DNA of 64,000 nucleotides from Cinnamomum chago (taxonomy: Eukaryota > Streptophyta > Magnoliopsida > Laurales > Lauraceae). The notes under the pieces were generated by a model that did not search any database, was not told the DNA's origin, and worked only from the letters and a program-made list of their open reading frames with translations. Positions within the stretch are counted from its first letter, which is position 1, and each line of letters starts with the position of its first letter. The DNA lies in contig CP142456.1 in assembly GCA_038049695.1 (NCBI GenBank), forward strand, positions 18,008,501 through 18,072,500, given 5' to 3'. Below, in pieces: positions 1-10,209 of this stretch. A program made the translations under genes and the position numbers.

Positions 1-1266
1 ACTATCGTGGGATTAAACTTATGAGTCATACTATGAAGCTATGGGAGAGAGTAATGGAGCAAAGACTTAGACAGAAGACTAAGATATCTGAAAATCAATT
101 TGGTTTTATGCCAGGGAGGTCAACAATGGAAGCTATCTTCTCACTTAGGCAATTAATGGAAAAATATCGAGCAAAGAGGAAAATTTTGCATATGGTCTTC
201 ATCAATCTAGAAAAAGCCTATGACAAGGTACCTAGAGATTTAATTTGGTGGGTTTTAAATAAAAGGAATGTTCCAAGAGGTTATATTGAAAATTTGAAAT
301 TATCAAAGACATGTATGAAGGAGCAATAACAAGTGTGAGAACTACTTGTGGAGAGATAAGGAGTTTCCAGTGACCATAGGTTTGCATCAGGGGTCAACCC
401 TAAGCCCTTATCTCTTTGCACTAATTATGGATGAGTTAACTACTCATATTCAAAAAGAAGTACCTTGGTGCATGTTATTTGCAGATGATATTGTGCTAGC
501 AGATGAATCAAGAGATGGTGTGGATGCAAAACTCAAGAGATGGTGGGAGGCTTTAAAATAATCCGTACAAAGACGGAATATATGGTTTGTAACTTTAGTG
601 GGCACATAGAAAGAGGTGAAACTACTGTGAGAATTGAAGACCATGAGATACCACAAAGTGATTATTTCCGCTACCTTGGCTTTATAGTTAGTAATGATGG
701 GGAGATTGATGAAGATGTCGAACATAGGATAAAAGCGGAATGGCTGAAGTGGAGACTTGATTCTGGAGTTCTTTGTGGCCGACGAATGCCCACAAGATTT
801 AAGGGAGAATTTTACAGGACAGCGATTAGACCAGCTATGACCTATGGAGCAGAATGTTGGCCAATCAAGAAGCAGCATATGCAAAAAAATGGATGTAGTA
901 GAGATGAGAATGTTGAGGTGGATGTGTGGTAAAACTAAGAAAGATAAAATTAGAAATGAGCGCTTTCGAGAGCATTTAGGGATAGCAACAATAGGGGATA
1001 AAATTAGAGAAACTCATTTAAAATGGTTTGGGCATGTCCAACGTAGGCCAGTAACGACGCTGGTAAGGAAAAGTTTGGCCATGAAGGTTGATGGCCCACC
1101 AAGGGGAATGGGTAGGCCAAAGAGGACGTGGATGGAGGTGGTAAAAATGGATATAAGAAAGTGTAACTTATCTGAGAATTTAGCTCAAGATAAATCGGAA
1201 TGGAGAAATATAATTCGTGTAGCCGACCCCAACATAGTTGGGACAAGGCTGTGATGATGATGATGA
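1..1266 (+). pseudogene. RTE-type LINE, 5'-truncated and frameshifted
   Basis: This is the reverse-transcriptase and C-terminal part of an RTE-clade non-LTR retrotransposon. The frame is already open at the window edge. It contains NQFGFMPGRS and KAYDKVPRDL (RT blocks), LHQGSTLSPYLF, the catalytic FADDIVLADE near 477-507, a late block GRPKRTWMEV and the C-terminal ADPNIVGTRL just before a TGA at 1252-1254. Similarity moves through several frames (breaks near 310-350, 540 and 850-930), so it is dead. It ends in a short (TGA)n tail at 1252-1266, typical of RTE elements, which end in microsatellites rather than poly(A). The 5' part lies outside the window or is missing. It probably sits in an intron of the minus-strand CNGC gene. 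The assignment is confident; the number of frameshifts is only estimated by eye. Confidence 0.9.
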
Positions 1267-2520
1267 TCTATAGTAAATTATCTCAAATTATATCGAATTA
1301 GTAGTTGTTACAATTCAACAGATTAGTGGTCATCCTTGTGTTTGGATTCACAGCCGTAGGTAGTGTAGGATAGAAATGTTGAACTCCCCCACCATAGATT
1401 CCACATCAAACCTACCTAAACTTGAGTACTCTTGGTTGCATTAAATATTCCTCTAAATCAACACCCAGCACTCTAAACTAACAAATGTGGGGTTATGATT
1501 TGAATGAGCACTTTCGCAAAGTAAATCTAACAGATTTGGATGTATAGACAATACCCAAATACACACAAGGACAGCTTTCTACATAAATCACTAGCCAACC
1601 CTGACCCAAATCAGTTATAACCTGAGATTTAAACATAAAAGAGGGTTAAAGACCACCTTATATGTAGAATCAAGTCATTTGGAAGTGGAACCCTTTTTAA
1701 ACAGAGCTGAAATCATTAGTAGATCGATTGTCTGCAATTGTCGACCCAAGGACAGGATTTTAGGAAAAATCTCTCAAAAAAAAAAAAATTCCCTAATACA
1801 CCCTTTTACAAACTGATGTTTAGTTATTTCTTAATCAAAGAGGAATTAACAAATTTAAAAGAAATACATATGCAATTACTTACCGTTCATAGGTAGACTT
1901 CGTATCCAGGTTTCGCTAGCCCAAATAACTTCAAAACCTTGATTAAATCCTTAATCTTTACAACAAGAAGCCCTCACCAATCAAACAAGGTGTAGTTCTC
2001 CATTGCATGGCTCTTTTTACATAGCTTACAGTCAGTGTTTGAGAATCTGGAAACTAGCAATTTGAAACAATTCACAGTCCACTCACAAAATTTCACTAGC
2101 ATGAAATCCTCCAGAATCTAGGAGATAAATAAATAAATAAAAACCAATCCACACCAAATAGACTGCTTCTTACATCAGTCTACTATTCCCTAGGGTGCTC
2201 TCATACCAAGTTGGAGACTTGGGAGTGATTGATAGTTGATTCTAAGATATCTAGGGATTTTCCCACGAATGCCACAAAAAACCCTAGGATGTCAAAGATG
2301 AAAAATAAGAAGAAGAGAATTGAGGAAAGAATGGAATGATCGTTCCCTCTTCAACCCCCTAATATTTTCTAAATTACATGAAAGCCCTAAAGTTCATTTA
2401 ATTAATATATAAGTTCTACTATTAACCCATAACACCTCACCAATTTCCAGATGCTCTAGACTCAGTGGGCCCCACTAGTTGTAACAGTGGCAGAGCAGCA
2501 TTCCGAGCAAACACAAAGAC
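1267..2520. other. Non-coding, probably intronic
   Basis: No coding similarity is visible on either strand. The sequence is AT-rich with an A-run near 1778-1790. Parts have the look of untranslated retrotransposon DNA, but no LTR ends or target duplications were found. Confidence 0.4.
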
Positions 2521-2568
2521 AGACACACACACACACACACATATATATATATGTATGTATATATATAA
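2521..2568. repeat. Compound (CA)n/(TA)n microsatellite
   Basis: A run of CA dinucleotides passes into TA and GTAT units. It is flanked on both sides by an imperfect direct repeat containing AGTGGCAGAGCAGCA (about 2485 and 2572), which suggests local slippage or duplication. Confidence 0.85.
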
Positions 2569-2729
2569 CCAGTGGCAGAGCAGCACTCTGGGCCAAGCAG
2601 CATTCCGAGACTAGTTGTAACTAGTGGCAGAGCCAGACATATTGTTTCTCCTATTCTCACTTCTTCTCTCTTTCTTCCTACCTTTTCCTTTCTTCTTAAT
2701 TCCATTAAATTAAGAGGAAACTTGAAAAA

Positions 2730-3700
2730 TAAAAAAATAAAAAAACACCCAAGTTTTTCACAGTTTTCAAAAAAGGACACAAGAAATCGATTATTTCGAA
2801 ATAGGGTTGAAGTTTTCCCATTTTTTCCAATTGGGTCCTTTCCGGCCAAAACCTCACCACCACTACCTTTTCCCCCTTTTTTAAAAATGACTTAAATGTC
2901 CTTTCTCATAAGAGAGGGCGAGGGCCCTTTTTAAACCTAAATTTTCCTTTATCCTCCATTCTTCCCTCCCGTTTTATCTTCGTCACTTCTCCTTTACCGG
3001 CGACCCCTAGCAGAAATCACATGTTTGAGAGGACTATGTCACCATGCGCATAAATTCATTTAAGTGAAATTTGGACAATACATAAAAATGTGATGGGACT
3101 CTGATTTCAAGTCGGTAGGGTTTTTAAGATGAATACTTTCTTCAGATATGACTGAACTGAAGTTCAGCATAAATCCAACAAGAGTGACATTTTCACAAAG
3201 ATAATACACGCTGAGATGGTGATGATTAGTTTGGATTTCAGATTTGATTCCTACTGATTGATTTATGATACTTGGCTCAAGAGGAAATTGTGGTGTCTGA
3301 CCTTCAAATATCCCAATTTTGGGAACTCATACACAGCCAAAACATTACATAATGCAAGTTAAATATACAGATTGTTGGTGGTAGGTTTGAGTTAAAACAA
3401 CTCTATTTCACAAGTTGCCGGTGGTCATCGGTGAAGGACAAGTGAGGAAGAGAAAGAGGAGGGAAGAAGGGGAGAATGAAGGTAATGGAAAAGTTAGGTT
3501 TAAAAAATCACTAGCCCTATCTTAAGAGAAAAGGCATTTTTTTTCATTTAATAAAAGGAGAAAAGGGTTGCCTGCAGAGAGAGGTTTGGCTGGAAATGAC
3601 TAAATTGAAAAAAAAAATGGAAAATGACCATATTTTAAAAATAATGGACTTTTCACATTCTTTTTGGAGAACTGTGAAAAATTAAGGATTTTTTGAAATT
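2730..3700. repeat. Long imperfect inverted repeat (~280-bp arms)
   Basis: The segment about 2730-3005, read in reverse complement, matches 3418-3700 over roughly 280 bp with scattered mismatches. Shared landmarks in the same order are GAGGGAAGAA, TTTAGGTTTAAAAA / TTAGGTTTAAAAA, GAGAAAGG/GAGAAAAGG, AAATTGAAAAAA-like tracts and GAACTGTGAAAAA / AAACTGTGAAAAA. About 410 bp separates the arms. Possible origins are a foldback transposon with long terminal inverted repeats or two inverted copies of one dispersed repeat. No target duplication was recognised. It lies in the presumed third intron of the CNGC gene. Confidence 0.8.
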
Positions 3701-4275
3701 TTATGTTAAATGGAAGATGACAACGTTTTCCATTGAATTAAAGATGACAACTAGCTTCGGGGAGAGATTTCAAAGGGTTATTTTTTCTCTATAACCCATA
3801 TGAGCATATTTTTCTCACATGGATTGTATTTCCTAATTTACCCTAAGAATGTTGAGGGCATCTTATGTAATTTAGGCTGCATTACTATACAATTATTCCA
3901 TCAAGAGGCGTACTTTTGGTGCTCCAAATTCATGTGAATTAACAAGATGAATTTGTATTCAATAAACTGTGAACATGTACCACATATATGCGGCCATGAA
4001 AAAAAAACAGAGAGGGATGTAAATATAAATATTTTGCCTGATTTTCAGGAGAGGTTTATGCACTAGAAGTTGAAAATTTTAAATAAAGGTTCAATGAGGT
4101 TGCACATAAATCAAACATACTTGGAAAAAAAGAAAACCATTAAAAAAGCAATAGTACACCAGGGAAAAAATTAAGATGAAAAAGGTCCACACTCTTAATT
4201 CAGAAATAAAACTAACAAAGGGATCGTAAACAACAAAATTGGATGGTATTAATGTCTAACTATGCGGCTACTTAC
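3701..4275. other. Intron 3 (part) of the CNGC gene
   Basis: AT-rich sequence without coding similarity. On the minus strand it begins with the donor GTAAGT at 4275-4270. None of the downstream CNGC exons (pore, S6, cyclic nucleotide-binding domain) could be seen between here and position 1. Confidence 0.7.
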
Positions 4276-4488
4276 ATGACTAGCAAGCATGTACCACAAC
4301 AAATAATACGCAGCACCAGCCCATGCAGTTTCAGCAAACACACCAGCAGTCTTTTTCAGCTCAGAAGTTAAAGGTATAAAACGAAAAAATCTTGGAATAT
4401 ATTGAAGCAAGACTACAAAAAGCAATGCATTTTTTGTGGCCAGCACATCTGAACCTTTCAATCTATGAAGGAACCTCCAAATTACAAC
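4276..4488 (-). CDS. CNGC channel, coding exon 3 (S4-S5 region)
   Basis: This exon is 213 nt (71 codons, phase 0 at both ends) of a plant cyclic nucleotide-gated cation channel, a plasma- or endo-membrane channel that conducts calcium and other cations. It starts VVIWRFLHR after an acceptor TTGCAG and ends at YMLASH before a perfect donor GTAAGT. It covers the end of S3/S4 (ALLFVVLLQYIPRFFRF), the linker PLTSELKKTAGVFAETAWAGAAYY and S5. Joined to the exon at 9079-8512 it restores the family sequence LPxPQ-VVIWRF exactly. The next expected residues (the VGAFWYL pore region) are not in the window, so the gene continues past the left edge or is truncated. No stop or frameshift is seen in this exon. 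Confidence 0.93.
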
Positions 4489-6119
4489 CTGCAAGCAATT
4501 TGAACAAACAATAAACAGAAAATAGAAAATGAAAGCCTTTCTTCACTGCACACTAAACTCAAACATGCAGTAGGCAAAGATATGTACAGAAATAAAATCA
4601 AAGAATTTGTTACTGTTTGTTCTCTTTCAAGTAAATAATGATAATAATAATAATATCATGGCTTGTTGCAATAAGTTTTAATGCCAGATAGTGGAAATTT
4701 ATTTTTCTAATGATTTTTAATTTGTTACAAAATATTTCTCCCACCAAGACACAAATCTAAAATCAGCAAATGTATTAGCACACAGAAGTCGCGCCCCAGC
4801 AAAAAAAAAATCATTTGGGAAGGTACAGTAAGATTATTAAGTTAGAATAGCTGAAAGAAGCATAGTAAAAGATGCTAGATAGATGAAAAGAAAAGCTCCA
4901 GCTAATCATTCCTTCTTATCATTGCCAGTAAAGAAACTAGATATGTACTAGACACCTACAGCACAAGGGAGGAAAGAGACACAGAGCAAAAGCCTAAAAG
5001 CTAAAGAAAGGGTAGCTTAACAGGCTGAAGTCAGGACCCAAAAGCAGAGCTTAAGCAAGAAGAAATAAAGTCTTGGTCATTGCTACCACTGCAGGGAGAA
5101 TCTGCTTGACAAACCACCCATGGAAGGAGTTCAGGAGCTGATGTAGTTTCATGAATTTGCATGTGTGAATCTGGGAGGCAAGACAGATGTTCTTCAGGCT
5201 TGTGGGGCCACTTGATGCAGATCATGATTAAAATTATGCAATTGGGTGAGCTACGGTGTAAATGGAGCTGTATGATCAACCACATGGGGTCTGAACACTT
5301 GTGAAAGAGCCCACTCAAGTTGGAGAGCCCAAACAGCCCAAATTTACTGTGATTTTCCCAATTTAGGGGCCGTTCCATCATTCCAATATAACACAGGTAT
5401 TTTGCAAATTATAAACTCAATTCAAAAAGAACAGTCAGTGAAGACGACTGGTGGAGTAGTTCTTTTGGGCTGAGAATTACAGGGCCCAATTGGGACCAAA
5501 CCTGATTGAGTCCAGCACCCCATGGGTGTAGAAAACATTGAAAGGGCCCACCTTCAGGATCAGTTGATTCTGGACCTCATATGCTATATCATCTAGAAGG
5601 CCTGGAACCACTGGTTCTTAGGAAACTTCAATAAACTCTTTGATTTATTTCTAAATAGTTGATAACTTCTTTCCATTAGGACATTATGAGTTGGTAAATA
5701 TGATTACAGACAGAACTTATGGATTTGATTGCCTGTATTAAGGATTTGGGGATTTTATACATGCTGCTTGCACTCGGCTGGGAAGACAGTAAACAGATGA
5801 CATTTTTTGAATGAAATAGTGGGCTTTCAGCCACTATTCATTACTCAATTGCTTCTTTACATTATCTTTCTATTGTTTTCTATTGTTAATGGCGTTTTGG
5901 GTGAGGTCTAACCTATTAGTGATAATCAATCGTATTGTCCATTGCTTATTTCTTCATTCCAGCAACACTGCTGTCATCATAACCTGGTTTCATAGCAGTA
6001 TTTTGGCTGTTGAAACAGGTTTTTGTGTTCTCTTGAGCAACCGTGACTGCGTCACCACTGGAAGGGTTGCTCCAATGACACAAAGGCTTAGAAGTCTAGG
6101 AATGAAATCAAGACACTTA

Positions 6120-6277
6120 AATAATTAGAAATATTCATTTTCATAAGAGGGAAAGTCATGTATGTTCACATGTAGAAGAGGAATGTTTATATGAAAAGAG
6201 GGAAAGCCACGCAAGTGTCCCTCACCCTATGGTGAGGGATGGATGCACATGAACATTCCTCATATACATACATACCT
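6120..6277 (-). mobile_element. MITE, truncated copy of the 28.4 kb hairpin element
   Basis: The sequence from AATTAGAAATATTCA to ATGCACATGAACATTCC matches the reverse complement of 28395-28540 throughout, including AAGAGGGAAAGCCA and the inner inverted-repeat block GTGTCCCTCACCCTATGGTG. The other terminal arm is missing, so this copy is one-ended. It is followed by a TA/CATA microsatellite. Confidence 0.8.
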
Positions 6278-6335
6278 ACATATATATATATACATATATG
6301 TTGTGTGCGCGCGCGCGTGCACGAATGCGTGTGTG
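6270..6335. repeat. Compound TA / CG / TG microsatellite
   Basis: CATA, TA, then alternating GCGCGCGCGTGC and TGTG units. The alternating purine-pyrimidine tract could adopt Z-DNA; that is inference. Confidence 0.8.
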
Positions 6336-6589
6336 CACAGTTACCGCAGTTACCCTTGAGGTTAGTTTTTCTTCGTGGTCTGTCATTTAATGGATTTAAT
6401 AAGGGGCCGGATCGTGATTGGGCTAGTCCTAGTAACAGTATGCAGCGAGGTAGGGTTATTATGGCCGATCAGGGGCAGTCCTATACACGACAGGTAGTTG
6501 GTGGAATGAAAAGGTAAAGGCTGTGATCAAATACTTACGATTTGGAGAACCCGGAATGTCTTCCAACTGTAGAAACACACAGTCAATAT

Positions 6590-6960
6590 TGCATAGAACA
6601 GACGCAATGACGCCAATGATGGAGATGTGGAAGCATATGATGGAGATGATGGTCATCACGATGAGGGATCGTGTCATAATGATGGTATCATCTACGACGA
6701 TGGTGGCAACTCATTGGTGATTTGAAAGAGCACCTTATTCTCTCCAAAGACACCAAAAGAGGACGATTGGCTTCATATGAATCCACACCACTAGCACTGT
6801 CAAGGAGCAAAAATGACAACTGATTGTGAATGTGGGTAGTTGTGCAAACAGGACTTCACAAGAGGTCATTGACAAACTTAAGATTCCCATAGAGAAGCAT
6901 CCAATGCCATAGAAGCTTTCCTAATTCAAGCGCGGCAATGAGGTACCACTTACCAGCTAC
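6590..6960 (+). pseudogene. Ty3/gypsy gag-protease remnant
   Basis: The translation contains, in order, a D/E/H/G-rich spacer (6600-6705), then KSTLFSPKTPKEDDWL (about 6725-6773), and after a frame change GSCANRTSQEVIDKL followed by KIPIEKHPMP (about 6835-6918). This follows the layout of plant gypsy polyproteins, where a spacer precedes the conserved PKEDDWLR-like block and the aspartic protease DSGSC..NVVS..VVDKL.LP..KHP. The catalytic Asp position is degraded (reads CECGSC) and there are in-frame stops and frameshifts. The region is a short relic with no LTR or integrase seen nearby. Only the short motifs support the assignment, so it is moderately sure. Confidence 0.65.
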
Positions 6961-8511
6961 AACTAGAACTTTGATTTCGTTTTCAATTGGAGGATTCTAT
7001 CATGATAACATGTGGTGTAACCTAACCCATATGGACATTTGCCACATATTATTGGGTTATTGGGTAGGGCATGGCAATACGACCGTCTGTACAATTTGTG
7101 TACTTTGATACCAAGTTGGATAATTGAATTTACAGAAAATTGAATTTTATTGAAGAAAGGTCTGAGATTTTTCATGAAAATTGGCATGGGAAGTGAGAAA
7201 AAGAGAGAAGAGGTTTAAGAGCGATAACTGGATGGTTGCCCAACCTTGCTCTTATTTTATTAAGTCTTTCAAAGTGACACGCAGACGGAAAAAATCATAC
7301 TATATTTACAGAACAGTCCCTGATTTTTTTGAAATTTCAGAAAAGTCCACCTTATTTCTCAGTTTCTCAACAGAAAGTACTGGCTGGCTTTTGTAAATAA
7401 TGAAGAAGTTCAATTCATATTATGATATTATCTTTCACCAAATGAAATTTTCTTTGGTTGTACGGATACAAAAGGAGTACCTGTAACTCCTGAATTATTA
7501 GCAATGGAATAACAGGTGGACTTAGAGGGTATTTTAAAAGAAAACTCCTTGTTTTATTGCTGCATGTGGTGTTTCAGAAATTAATATTATGAAGCATTAT
7601 GCAACTCTGGGCTTAATTATCTTCGCTATTTTCATAGTATCAAACCCTAGGGTTTCAATGCTGTCTTGGTGTGAAAATATTTAATAGTTATAGCATATGT
7701 TTTGCCTATGTTTTTTGTTTCTGAAAGGTGATCATTTCTCCGCTTGATCTGTGCCAAAAAAGAAATATATGCATTCACTGATGGTAGCAACTGCATACTG
7801 GCATAATGAGATCTTGATTGAAAAAAGATGACTTCTAACCTATGATGTCTAGATACGGATATGGATATGGACACTAATACGGGGATCAGGGATATGACTC
7901 CTAACTTATGAAAATCTAGCACACAGATACCGATATGGGTGTTCTAATTTTTCTTTAGATAACTTTTAAATCAATGAAATTATCCTTGTTTTCGTCCCTT
8001 TCTAGCATTTTTTATGGTAAGAAGTAAAAATATTAAAAGAGCTATATGAAATAATAGACCTTATAGGTAGGATATGTTAAAGTTGTTCCCTATTAATATC
8101 GGTGTAGTATCAGGTACCAATACAAGTGTCGTATCGGTCCGATACGGATATCATCGCTTCTTACTAATCTTGATATTTAGATTTCTTTTTTTATTATTAT
8201 TTTTGAATTCGCTCTAGTGTGTTTGAAGAGGTTAAAGGTGGCAAACACAACAAGAGGTGTAAAAATAGCACTATTACTTCTCAACATAGCTGCCAAATGG
8301 AGTAACTTTGAAAATATGGTTAATTATCTCTCTGTCTTAATATAAAAGTCGACCATTAAAGATGCAAAAGGTCTTGCATTTAATGTAAAGAAAATAAAAT
8401 AGTACAAACGTCATAGTCAATTGAAAAAGGTTTGCACTAAAGATATATATGTATTGCTGCAGAAAGGAGAGAGAGAGAGAGAGCACAAAAATGTCACTTG
8501 GTTCTTCTAAC

Positions 8512-9079
8512 CTGTGGAATAGGTAGCACAGCCAAGAAGTCTACAATAAAGTACCGACTCAGGTACCTCTCGGCTATCTGGGCAGGGTCTATCACAAGTT
8601 CACCTCTACCAAAAACACGAGATGATGGAGCAATATAAGCCGTACGAAATTGGAGAGCCATGCGAATAACATAGAATGCATCAACAATTGTCCGCACTGT
8701 GGTTGATGTGATTGCTAGCTTCTGGTCTATACCGAGACACATTGTCTCCTTGTAAACAACTGGAAGATAAAAAAATAATGGATCGACTGATACTGCAAGA
8801 ATACAAGATATAACAAAAAGCCTATTCAGTCTCTGAAGAAATTTATCCTGAGGATCGAATATCTTCGTCTTTGACACCTTGAGATCTTCAGGGAACATGG
8901 CCCTAGAAACCCCTGAGCGAAGCGATTGACCAATTGACTTGAGCCCTTCAGATCCCTTTCTCATTCCTTTCCTAAAGGATTTTGATGGCGGTTTGGATGC
9001 ATGACCCAGCCCATCAATATTAAATCCACATCTGTTCTTTTTTCCAGTATCAGAAGTCAGCGCCATTTTAGAGTCCAGC
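8512..9079 (-). CDS. CNGC channel, coding exon 2 (N-terminus to S3)
   Basis: A 568-nt exon of the same CNGC gene. The acceptor ACATCAG precedes 9079 and its first base completes an Arg codon begun in exon 1. It encodes an N-terminal cytosolic segment with CGFNIDG, KGSEGLKSIGQSL, FPEDLKV and KIFDPQDKFLQRLN, then S1 (LFVISCILAVSVDPLFFYLP), S2 (TIVDAFYVIRMALQF), APSSRVFGRGELVIDPAQIA and S3 (RYFIVDFLAVLPIPQ), ending at donor CAG|GTTAGA. These blocks are characteristic of group II plant CNGCs (CNGC5/6/9 type). The internal ATG at 9066-9064 is probably not the start, because a matching upstream exon exists at 15719-15661. No disabling mutation was seen. Confidence 0.95.
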
Positions 9080-9681
9080 CTGATGTATAAAAGCAAACAT
9101 CAACATTGCCTCTCATTTCTCTCTTCTTATAAACCACTGAAATACATATATGTATATGTGTGTATACATGTGTGTATGAAAATGATCCAAGTGTGCACCA
9201 TAATTAAGGTTTAAACCTTCCACTGTAGCATAACCTGGCCCGCTATGATTCAGCCATTCCGCGCTCTCACACTGACTACTGTCTTCAACCCCATGAATTG
9301 GCATTCACCCATTTTTGACACTTACCCACTCATCATTGGATTGAAAATGAAAAATATTGAAGCCTTTTTCAGAACCAATGATGGAGTTGAGAAGATGATG
9401 TGATGGGACTGATATTTAGGGCTAATGATCAATGAGACCAATCCATCCTCCCTCCACACCCCTCCACGCAATGACTAACATGCACCTAGGTGATCTCCAT
9501 CTCCTAAGTGACACTTTCATGTGTAATACTTGCACAAAACTCCAAAGGCCCACTGCAGGCCCCCACTAATCAAGGGGATGAAGGGACAAGAAAGTTCAAT
9601 AGATACATAAGGGATAGACTAATAACCATCCAAATCGTATTCCATTTCGCATGGATTTTAAGGGTTGAACATGAACAGTAA

Positions 9682-9935
9682 TATGTTTAAAAAGAAGGCG
9701 TCTCAATCCAATGGTGAATATAATTCAGATGAGTGTCAAATTGGGGTGTGCTGATTCATTAGGCGAGGGGCAGAAAGAGTGAGGGATCGCTTGGAGTGTC
9801 TCTTATTTAGTTTATGAATATGATATTTATATACATACATAATGTGTTTAAAAAGATGGTGGCCCAATCCAATGGTGAATAAGAGTCAAATTAAGTGTCA
9901 ATGTGGGGTGTGCTGATTCATTAAGGGAGGGGTTA
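9682..9935. repeat. Imperfect direct repeat, ~90-bp units
   Basis: The units at about 9682-9771 and 9842-9933 share GTTTAAAAAGA, CAATCCAATGGTGAATA and GGGGTGTGCTGATTCATTA in the same order, with small indels between. They look like an old segmental duplication or two copies of one short repeat. Confidence 0.75.
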
Positions 9936-10069
9936 TAAAGAGCAGGGTAAACCCTTGTGGGGCCCCAATGATCAGCGATAAAGTCACCTCCATCCAATCA
10001 TGCGGAATGATCCATAAAAAATTAAATATATACAAGTCAATCACTAATATCACAGCTCTAACATGCTCG

Positions 10070-10209
10070 CTATTATGAACATGCACTTCAAATTGGGCAA
10101 TGTATTATGTCGTATCATATCCGATACTTCACTTTTTATGAGTAAAATCTGCATCTCTGCCAAGTTTATGGCATGTCCCTATCGTAGTCATGTCGTATCT
10201 GGGCATCAT
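10070..10209. mobile_element. hAT-like MITE, diverged copy
   Basis: Same family as 16577-16708 and 50516-50633. The shared core is TTCAAATTGGGCAA / CGTATC / ATCCGATACTTCACTTTTTATG and the terminal motif CATCATA. Ends are degraded, so the boundaries and flanking duplication (ACATGCTC / ACATGATG) are only approximate. Confidence 0.65.

Larger units (their letters stand above)
4489..8511 (-). other. CNGC intron 2, ~4.0 kb, TE-bearing
   Basis: The intron is bounded by donor GTTAGA (minus strand from 8511) and acceptor TTGCAG (ending at 4489). It contains an (AAT)n run near 4637-4655, a truncated MITE, a gypsy protease remnant and diverged fragments related to a GATACGGATAT-rich repeat near 7850-7910 and 8100-8150. 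The 116-codon open frame at 5031-5381 (minus) resembles nothing recognised. Confidence 0.8.

Noticed and set aside
5031-5381. 116-codon open frame on the minus strand in CNGC intron 2
   Set aside because: No recognisable motif, no flanking splice signals that fit the CNGC frame, and amino-acid composition typical of chance.
6239-6517. 92-codon plus-strand open frame
   Set aside because: The first half translates a microsatellite and MITE end; no coding evidence.
7835-8160. GATACGGATAT-rich stretches similar to the hAT-like MITE
   Set aside because: CTTCTAACCTATGATG near 7833 matches the flank and start of the 50516 copy, but the remainder does not align and no right end was found.
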